Source: Cantharellus purpuraceus | Lineage: Eukaryota; Basidiomycota; Agaricomycetes; Cantharellales; Hydnaceae | NCBI GenBank assembly: GCA_025174535.1 | Contig: JALBUN010000001.1 | Coordinates: forward strand, 1,550,001-1,614,000 | Reading direction: 5' to 3' | DNA length: 64,000 bases | Shown here: in pieces, positions 56,053 through 64,000 of the stretch | Layout of the letters: each line of letters starts with the position of its first letter | Position numbering within the stretch: position 1 is the first letter of the stretch | The notes under the pieces: model-generated | Database searches by the model: none | What the model saw: the letters and a program-made list of their open reading frames with translations, nothing else | Told to the model about the DNA's origin: nothing | Program-made: the position numbers and the translations under genes

Positions 56053-56471
56053 ACTGTTACTATATGTGGCTTCAGGGATGATAACTTGTTTCCAGCTGAA
56101 CTGCTAGCTACATGTAATTCCACCTGGCAGGAACTCTCAAGAGAGATTGTAACAATAATTTGAACCATAACTGTGTTAGAGCTATCGGGCTAAATATCTT
56201 GGGTCGCAGACGTACGTGACTCAACGCCAACTAGTAACAATGAAAGCAGAATATATTTCTAAGATGATACACGACAAAAATTTCAACTTCGCGAGCTGTC
56301 GCAAGAGGAGGCGAAAAGCAAGATGAAGCTTGAATGTGCAAAGAATTATAAAACCACAATTTGCGTCTAGCATTCTTGTATTAGACACCCCTAATCTTTG
56401 TAAGCGCGATTACGATTCTGAGTCCGACAACAATCGTTTCATCCTTAACACTAATAGTGACTACTGTCCTC
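56053..56471. other. Intergenic, no gene seen
   Basis: Between two plus-strand genes. One short open stretch (56330-56542) overlaps exon 1 of the next gene in another frame and is not supported by any resemblance. Confidence 0.5.
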
Positions 56472-59400
56472 ATGCACGTACCGTATCGCATAAAACGGCC
56501 AATGGGCCATCGTTTAGCTTTCAAGAGACTTTACGGTCCCCATAAAGTTATCCAGGAAGCGATAAACCAAGCAATTCTCGCCACAGACTACGAGCCACCA
56601 CTCCCTGATCTGGATGTAAACACATGGAACAAAGCTTTTGACTGGAGACAGAACAGGGCTAGGAATCACGCTTTAGAGTGGGTGGGAGACGGGTGAGTGA
56701 TCCATTATCAATCCATTCACTGTCCACTGAAAAGATCAAGCTTGTTGTACGCAGCAATTTCGTTGGAGTTGTACAGCCAGGTGCCCGAGGGAAATCCACG
56801 CATATTCACAGTACGTATCATAGTGCTTGATTCCTTGTGGTAGACTCATGCATACTGTCATGGGTAGGCAGTCCGACGCCCCCTAGTCTCCAATGAGACT
56901 TTCGCACTGCTGATGTACAAGTTGAATACGTTTCGGACTGTTTTGACTCACGCAGTGTATTTGGATGCCTCATCGAAACTAACTGCTGACATCTTCGAAC
57001 TTGTCGCCACAGAGATCTTCATGAATGCCAACTTCGAGACTCTTTGCGTCTGGGTTGGGCGTGTCTTTCGGCCTCTCATCCAAGTCGCAACTGAAAGGTA
57101 CTTTGGGTACGTTTTTGTCGTTTGCGCCCGTAGCGCATCTCCTGTAGTTGGAACATGCTTCCTGAGGGTTCAGTAGATTATTCAACACCTCTTGTCTCGG
57201 TAAACGGAAGAGACTCGTAGAGGAGGACGGCTGTCAAGGCATTACATCAGTCTCCGCAGCTCAAGCCCCCAGTATCATCTGCGTCAGGCCAGAAAATGGA
57301 GTGAATGGCCATCGAGTTATCGGACCAGTCTCTGCAGCTGAAGCTCCTAGGATGATCCACAACAGACCAGAAAATGAGGTGGATAGCTATCGAGCTGTCG
57401 GCCCATCCGTCTCTGCTGCTGAAACTCCCAGGATTATCCACAACAGGCTAGAAAATGAGGTGGATAGCTATCGAGCCGTCGGCCCATCAGTCTCTGCTGC
57501 TGAAATTCCCAGGATCATCTGCAGCAGGCTAGAAAATGAGGTGGATAGCTATCGAGCCGTCGGCCCATCAGTCTCTGCTGCTGAAACTCCCAGGATCATC
57601 TACAACACGTCAGAAAATGAGGTGGATAGCTATCGAGCCGTCGGCCCATCAGTCTCTGCTGCTGAAACTCCCAGGATCATCTACAACACGTCAGAAAATG
57701 AGGTGGATAGCTATCGAGCCGTCGGCCCATCAGTCTCTGCTGCTGAAACTCCCAGGATCATCTACAACACGTCAGAAAATGAGGTGGATAGCTATCGAGC
57801 CGTCGGCCCATCAGTCTCTGCTGCTGAAACTCCCAGGATTATCTACAACACGTCAGAAAATGAGGTGGATAGCTATCGAGCTGTCGGCCCATCAGTCTCT
57901 GCTGCTGAAATTCCCAGAATTATCTACAACACGTCAGAAAATGGGGTGGATAGCTATCGAGCTGTCGGCCCATCAGTCTCTGCTGCTGAAACTCCCAGGA
58001 TCATCTACAACAGACCAGAAAATGAAGTGAATGGCCATCGAGTTATCGGACCAGTCTCTGCAGCTGAAGCTCCTAGGATCATCCACGACAGACCAGAGAA
58101 TGAGGTAGATAGCTATCGAGCTATCGGCCCATCAGTCTCTGCTGCTAAAACTTCTAGGATCATCTACAACAGGCCAGAAAATGAGGTGGATAGCTATCGA
58201 GCTGTCGGCCCATCCGTCTCTGCTGCTGAAACTCCCAGGATCATCTACAACAGGCCAGAAAATGAGGTGGATAGCTATCGAGCTGTCGGCTCATCAGTCT
58301 CTGCTGAAATTCCCAGAATCATCTACGACAGGCCAGAAAATGAGGTGGATAGCTATCGAGTTGTCGGCCCATCAGTCTCTGCTGCTGAAACTTCCAGGAT
58401 CATCTACAACAGGCCAGAAAATGAGATGGGTAGCTATCGAGCTGTCGGCCCATCATTTGCAGCTGAAATTCCCAGGGTCATCTACGAAAGGCCAGAAAAT
58501 GAGGTGGATAGCTATCGAACTGTCGGTCCATCAGTTGAGGCACCCAGAATCATTTACACCAGGCCAGAAAATGAGGTGGATAGCTATCGAACTGTCGGTC
58601 CATCAGTTGAGGCACCCAGAATCATCTACACCAAGCCAGAAAATGAGGTGGATAGCTATCGAGCTGTCGGCCCATCGGTCTTTGCAGCTGAAACTCCTAG
58701 GATCATCTACGACAGGCCAGGAAATGAATTGGACGGCCATCGAAATGAATTGGACGGCCATCGAGTTGTCAGGCTGGTCTCTGTAGCTGAAGCTCCTAGG
58801 AGCATCTACGACAGGCCAGTGGATAGCTATCGAGCTGTCGGCCCATCAGTCTCTGCAACTGATGCTCCCAGGATCGCCTACGACAGACCAGAAAATGAGA
58901 TGGATAGCTATCGGGTTGCTGGCCCATCAGTCTCTGCAGCTGAAACTCCCCAGATCATCTACGACAGGCCACAAAATGAGGTGGATAGCTATCGAACTGT
59001 CGGCCCGTCAGTTGAGGCTCCCAGAATCATCTACGACAGGCCAGAAATTGAATTGGATTGCTATCAATTTGCCACATCAACCTCCACAGCTGAAGCTGCT
59101 ATGTCTAATCCGACTTCAGGCAGACCGCGTAAACAACAAAAGCAAGCCCATGGTGTTCCAGGTAATATCCATTCATTGCTTCATTTTCCATGTTTATATA
59201 TATGTATACAAATTGTTTATGTGGTCTTTCTTCTTTTGTTTTGTCGTGACTTTGACGGACTCTCGTTGCGTCAAACCAGACATTCTTTACACCTTGCCAG
59301 TGGGGAGGGCGTATTACTGCTCATCGGATCATCATTATTGCTCACCACACGCTCTTTCAGAAATCGATGCTAGAAGCCTTCCTGCAGCTCAAGGCTACTA

Positions 59401-59629
59401 CGAGGCCAGCAGAATTCTTACCCCTACGTCCGGCGTACAACATAATCATACTCTAGCTATGGATCGCATAATGAGAACAACAACAATACCGATACACGAC
59501 GCTGGCTTCTCGCGGCAGGACCCCGCCGTCATCATGGACTCGTATCTGGAGGACACCTTGGAATACCATTTTCGTCTTCTGCGCTCAACGATCTCGTCCT
59601 ATGGACTCAGATCCGGGCACCTTGCCTGA
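56472..59629 (+). CDS. RNase III-like domain fused to a 27-residue tandem repeat
   Basis: Proposed exons 56472-56692, 56755-56810, 56872-57097, 57174-59161 and 59280-59629, 946 residues. Residues about 60-165 resemble an RNase III domain: NHALEWVGDG (consensus NERLEFLGD), RRPLVSNETFALLMYKL, SSKLTADIFELVATEIFMN, VGRVFRPLI. Of the four acidic catalytic positions, the first (Glu) is His; the other three appear kept (Glu in ALEW is structural, Asp in VGDG, and Asp and Glu in ADIFE). A basic link (GKRKRLVEEDG) leads into about 23 copies of a 27-residue repeat of type NEVDSYRAVGPSVSAAETPR plus IIYNRPE. The tail is Tyr- and His-rich. Start and last exon are uncertain. Function unknown. Confidence 0.65.
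57244..59090. repeat. 81-bp coding tandem repeat, about 23 units
   Basis: Period exactly 81 bp for most units (for example AAAATGAGG at 57371 and 57452). Four central units (about 57600-57920) are almost identical and end NTSENE, pointing to recent homogenisation. Units near 58500-58640 are shortened (SVEAPRIIYT) and two are NGHRVIGP variants (57301, 58027). A small internal duplication, NELDGHR, lies at 58727-58762. Confidence 0.93.
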
Positions 59630-60605
59630 ATGCTTCTCCATCCCCGTGTCCGTCTTGCACAATACGATCCTATCGTCATTGCTGACTCGGACCTGGAGGG
59701 GGCCGCCCTGGAACAGCTTATTATTATCTGACGACTCGGACATGCCAGATCTCGAGTTCATTACCGAGAGCTGCTGCTAGTCGTTCTGACTAAATCCATA
59801 TTTCACTTTTGCTGCACCGGAGAACTTTTCAGACCTCTGAGAAGTTGTTCGTGCTGCTGCTGCACAGTCCGGAGCAGGGTCTGGTGATGTGCTGCGAACA
59901 CGTACATACCGGCGGGACCTCCGGCCTTGGCAACCAGCTGGCTGCTGTCACCGTGCAACACATCAAATTTTGATATACGCGACGAACATATCTACGAACT
60001 GATTCGGCATTATAAACGTGCTGTTTCCACGCGCAGAGCTTGGCAGGTTCTCATGTCATGTATCTGCTGCGGTGTGAAATTACGATCTTATGGCATATTC
60101 CGAAATATCATTGATTGGAAACACTTGTAATACGTATCTATCTCATATACACCCATACAACAAAGCGGACAGACCATATAGGATTTGTTTAGGAGATTGG
60201 GAATTCATGTTGAAAGCATGAAACAGTCGAGGAGAGTCAATTAGGTATAAGTGTGCACAGCAGAATGATGGGACAAGACAGTAAGAGAGACGCATATCGT
60301 TGAAGAGGGTTAATCGGGTGAGGGTGATAAGAGGCAACAATAGGAAAGCAGTCCATGGAGGACATCAGGAATTCCATGATTATTGACGAAGAGGAGGGGG
60401 GCGACCACACTCGTCACTGGGCTCATGATTGGATGGTTGTCAATCTGAACGGGACGAAGGTATGGTACGGAGGGAGGTTGGCGACGGTCAGAAATCCGTC
60501 GGCGACTGCAAAAAGATAAAATAATCAGGAATGTGGATTGAGTGTAAGTTGAACCAGACATACCCGAAGGCATAAATCGAATTAGACAGTCGATACATTT
60601 GGTCT
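59630..60605. other. Intergenic or 3' region, no confident gene
   Basis: The first 150 bp read in fragments (DSDLEGAALEQLI, SDDSDMPDLEFITESC) similar in character to the end of the upstream protein, so the RNase III-like gene may have a further exon here. The rest (60140-60605) carries no supported ORF. Confidence 0.45.
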
Positions 60606-61810
60606 TTACTTGACGTCGTTGCAGGCACAAGTAACTTGCTTGCCGATCCAGCCTGCACCGCAGTCATCGCACCACCCGCGGGTACCTTGTGCGACACCAA
60701 TGGCCTGTTGCTTGGCTTCCGCAACAGCCGCAGGCTCATCACGGTGGATGGAAACAAGGTGACGGCCCAAATCATGCTTGCGACTGAAAGAGCGACCGCA
60801 GGACCTATGAGGACAGGTGTGAGGCTTGAGCCTGTTAGGGTCATGCGTCTGCAGGTGCGTCTTCAAGTTGTAGGCACGAGCGAAAGCTGCATGACGAAAA
60901 AGCACGTGAGCAGACGGGAACAATGGCCGGAGGCAGTGATAATACCTCGGGGGCAAGCGGTGCACTTGTACTTCTTCCTGGGGTCGTGGTGCTCGGACAC
61001 TTCGTGGTGTGCGGAGGAGGCATTGTTGCTCCCTGCGCTTTGCGCACTATTAGTGGCAGAAGGAGTAGGGGAGGCAGAAGAGTGTTCCATTTTCTGAGGG
61101 ACGGCGGGAACTTGAGGCGGGAGAAGAGTAGATGGTGAAATAGTAGACGGAACCGCAGTAACAGAGCGATTGTAGATGGCCGCATAGTACTCCGCGGTTG
61201 GCTGCGCCGCTTGAGTCGAATTGTGACCGACGGCTGCGGCTGCGGATGTCAAGCCGTCATGATATGAGCCACGACGGCTGGTATCGGTAGTGCCGTAGGG
61301 CGCATTGAAAACATTGTTCGAAGTACCGAGTGACGACTTGCTGTCCATCTTTGACAAAAGGTTCATGCCGGTGTCAGGTTCGTCTTTAACGCTGCCAGAG
61401 GCGGTCAACTGAACCTTGGCCTCGGCGGCGGCGGCATCAACGTCGACAGAAAACCTAGAGAAATCGATGCCGAGATCGACACGATAGTCTCCGTTGTTTT
61501 CAAAGTCGGAGGGAGAACTGGAATAATTGTACAAGGACTCGGAGTGGGACGAGTAAGAGTCGTAGGTAGACTCTGAGGAGACGGTGAAGGTGGACGGGGG
61601 GCCACACCTGGGGGTATCGGAACGCACGAATGCGTAGGGGTCGCTGAGCTCGATGTTGAGGAGCTGGAGCTGTTCCTGGTCACCTTGAGGGAGAGCTATG
61701 ATGGAAGAGTCGAGGTCGAGCTCAAAAAGATCTGGGTGGGGTGCGTGGACGTCGCCGGGGCTGGAGGGCGGGAAGGAGAGCCAGTCAAGGGGAGAAGACT
61801 TGATACTCAT
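60606..61810 (-). CDS. C2H2 zinc-finger transcription factor (Crz1-like fingers)
   Basis: Two exons (61810-60946, 60886-60606), 381 residues. The N-terminal 240 residues are low-complexity Ser/Pro/Ala/Thr-rich with acidic patches (FELDLDSSIIALPQGDQEQL). Then come KKYKCTACPRAFARAYNLKTH ... TH and HTCPHRSCGRSFSRKHDLGRHLVSIH, two adjacent C2H2 fingers of the Crz1/Prz1 type. The C-terminus has CDDCGAGW ... CAC. The intron splits the first finger. Crz1-type fingers bind calcineurin-response elements; a PxIxIT docking site is not obvious, so a calcineurin role is only possible. Confidence 0.85.
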
Positions 61811-62768
61811 TGCTTGATGTGACTGTGGAAGAAAGAGGAACAGACAAGCAAGGCTGGTGGTTGGAAAGGGGAAAAAAAGGCTGCGAGCCCGCTTCGTCCC
61901 ACTCGTTTGATAAGGACCCTTTGTTGACTCTTATTTGCCGCCGCAGTCGCCGGCTTGGTCAGCCAGCATCTCCTGTGGAACAAAACGCTCTGCAGCGCAT
62001 TGGCCACCCACTGCCACCTCTCCCATTGCACAGCCTCAAAGCTCACTGCCCAACAAGTTATCCAACACCCCCTTGCGGTCGGTCCTGCATTCGTTCGGTA
62101 ACGTTTCTCTCCATCAGCGGCGCCGAGGAATGTACGTGCATTTCCTTCCCCATGCGGATATCTCGTGTTCACTACTCAACTTTGTTGATCGAGATCCTTT
62201 GTGCGTCGGAATATACACCGCCGGTCAACGCTCACCATCATCAAGGCAGCTTGGCGTTCAATGACATCTTTCCCTGAAACGACTATTGCATGTCAAAGGG
62301 ATGGTGTGTGGCAGTTTGATTTTCCAAAAACGTCAATGTCTAACAACGCGAATTTGGCTCCAGCGTTCACATGGCGCTTAGTCTTCCGTGATCAAGCGCT
62401 GATGCGTTGGGCCACGCACACCAAACTCATCCCTACCCATCCCTGGAGCGACCACCAGACAATATGAAACTCTCCCCAGATGATGCACTTTATCCTGACT
62501 TTCGGGCTTGACACGTGGCCGTAAGGCTTGTGCCAGTCGTTTCAAATGTTATGCCGCATCTTCCGTTCCAGACGTCGGCACTCCCCACCCCCATGGGCGC
62601 CCATCGGCATCGTGGCGAAGCTCTCAGCGGGATTATCCCCCTGGCACCGACACCACATCGGTTGCATGCCGAGCACTCCCGAAACCTGTGTCACAACAGC
62701 CACACGGCCGGCTTGAATCACTGTAGATGTAGATGACGATCAGGGATTACCGTCGGGGACTTATTATG
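61811..62768. other. Upstream region of the zinc-finger gene, no gene seen
   Basis: Almost 1 kb without a supported ORF on either strand, consistent with a long regulatory leader of the minus-strand transcription factor. Open stretches at 61810-62277 (plus) and 61807-62172 (minus) overlap each other and show no family resemblance. Confidence 0.45.
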
Positions 62769-63017
62769 CAGGAACAGTTGTTCGACATCTCTCCGCCCTT
62801 CTCCCCTGACTGGCCCTTTCACGCTCCTCCGCTGGACACACATGGTATTGTGGAACTTGGAGAGGAATATGGCTGTGCTCTCGTCTCAGAGGGTATCGTT
62901 GTGATACGGCGCCGCGCCTCGCCGGTACCTCTCCAAAGCAGGAGTTGGATCATCAATGACCACACAAAAGCTCGGAAGGCAGTGTGGCCTCCTGCCGCAT
63001 TGGTCAACATCAACTAG
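62769..63017 (+). CDS. Hypothetical protein fragment
   Basis: An 82-codon open stretch (MQEQLFDISPPFSPDWPFHA ... EEYGCALVSEGIVVIRRRA) with a reasonable start. It could be the first exon of a gene continuing near 63140-63240 (YTEFLLDVAEVNPCFSDLMD), but I cannot establish a joining intron or a family. An in-frame ATG also lies at 62733. Weak evidence. Confidence 0.25.
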   Translation, partial: QEQLFDISPPFSPDWPFHAPPLDTHGIVELGEEYGCALVSEGIVVIRRRASPVPLQSRSWIINDHTKARKAVWPPAALVNIN

Positions 63018-64000
63018 TAATCCTCACAGGAACTCCATTCTTTGACCCATTACAGGCAACTGACATTGCGCCGTATCTAACAAAGATAACCCTCGTCTGT
63101 GGACGAGACAGATCCGATTATTCATACTGATGCTTACAAGACTCCGGCAGATACACGGAGTTTCTGTTGGACGTGGCCGAGGTGAATCCGTGCTTCTCTG
63201 ATCTCATGGACAGCAAATATTCTGGTCCATTCTCCGTGGATGTGAGTGAGGTTACTGGTGTGGCTGTCTACACTGGATAACACACCCTGCAATATGAAAT
63301 GGTGCATTCATCGCGCCCTCAGAATACCATGGCAGCCCGCGCGTCATCATAGCGCCTAGAGCTGGGGTCATAGTAGTTCCGGGGGTTGGTTGGGATGAAA
63401 GAATTGGAGCAAGGATGAACCAATGCTCAAAATTATTTTAGTGCCGCACGGGCACGATAAGCCACCATCCTAAAACATGCACAGGTCTTGAGGCGGGGTA
63501 AGATTGAGCTGGTAACAAATGGATGATGATCGTTAATCTGAGGTGCGTACATTTGGCCTTCACCGACCCTTTCTTTGATGGATGACTCCCAGGCGAACCT
63601 TGTGTGTTTGAATCTTCAGCCTGAGGAAGTCGACGAGGTGTCACATGAGCGCCAGCTTATGCGCACGGTCAAGATATCCCGGGGCGATGCATGAAGAATA
63701 CCAACTCCTTGGAGCAGATTTATACCAAGGCAACACAAAACTTTCTGATTGTGGACTTCTGAAGAGCTTAAATCCAAGAGGGCCCTGACGCACTGGTCGT
63801 TCACATGAGCGAATCTTATGTAATAGAGTATTCGAACATCAACGATCAGTGAGAATTAAGCGGGTGTCCTTTCTAATGCGTGTCTCTCTGGGTCTATGTG
63901 CTGGTGACTGAGCTGTTGAATTAATCTTATGCATCTGGCACACAAGTCTCAGAGAGCTGGCCATTCGAACAACAAGGAAACACGACTCCTAAAGTGAACA
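63018..64000. other. No confident gene to the window end
   Basis: The stretch near 63140-63240 may be coding (see the preceding entry). Minus-strand open stretches at 63438-63644 and 63616-63804 are short and unsupported. No RNA gene or repeat seen. Confidence 0.4.

Overview
The window reads as nuclear DNA of a mushroom-type basidiomycete (Agaricomycetes). Genes are dense and contain many 50-65 nt GT-AG introns. The protein families (Rsc9, Atos/FAM214, mitochondrial ACP and bL17, ML-domain lipid-transfer protein, Clr4/SUV39-type SET enzyme) are fungal or pan-eukaryotic. Chromodomain Ty3/gypsy retrotransposons are nested at two places. Nothing indicates a bacterial or viral origin. Species cannot be fixed from the sequence alone.

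Region 1 (1-9858) is a transposon graveyard. A minus-strand gypsy pol remnant is split by a solo LTR with a target-site duplication. Next comes a tandem duplication (2 x about 2.95 kb) of an LTR plus a broken plus-strand ORF, each unit carrying a nested 1.4 kb LTR-like insertion. Degenerate spacer with hairpins and a 40-bp perfect palindrome follows.

Region 2 (9859-40403) is a conserved gene block: F-box/SirB1/YccV protein, Rsc9 chromatin-remodelling subunit, small membrane protein, RCC1/Ats1-like protein, multi-pass membrane protein, DCAF11/WDR23, GHITM/MICS1, TBL1/Sif2, SUV39-type methyltransferase, tetraspan membrane protein, NPC2/ML lipid-transfer protein, Atos protein, SMP-30 lactonase, mitochondrial ACP and mitochondrial bL17. 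Chromatin and ubiquitin-adaptor WD40 genes are neighbours but do not form an obvious pathway. ACP and bL17m share a 103-bp divergent promoter. The tetraspan and ML genes have start codons that overlap head to head.

Region 3 (40736-49209) is a second transposon cluster. It shows that the LTR family of region 1 carries an accessory ORF antisense to gypsy pol: a coiled-coil protein with a Zn(II)2Cys6-spaced cluster and its own TATA box. Two copies of a TG...CA element appear to have recombined and deleted gag and RT. A nuclease-like pseudogene follows.

Region 4 (49210-64000) is accessory and less conserved. It holds a 145-bp minisatellite that supplies the stop codon of an alpha/beta hydrolase, a secreted AIM6-like phosphodiesterase, a beta-trefoil-like protein, an RNase III-like domain fused to about 23 copies of a 27-residue repeat, and a C2H2 zinc-finger regulator. 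The last kilobase has no confident gene. Exon boundaries are hand-derived from splice consensus, reading-frame continuity and family resemblance; no transcript data were available.
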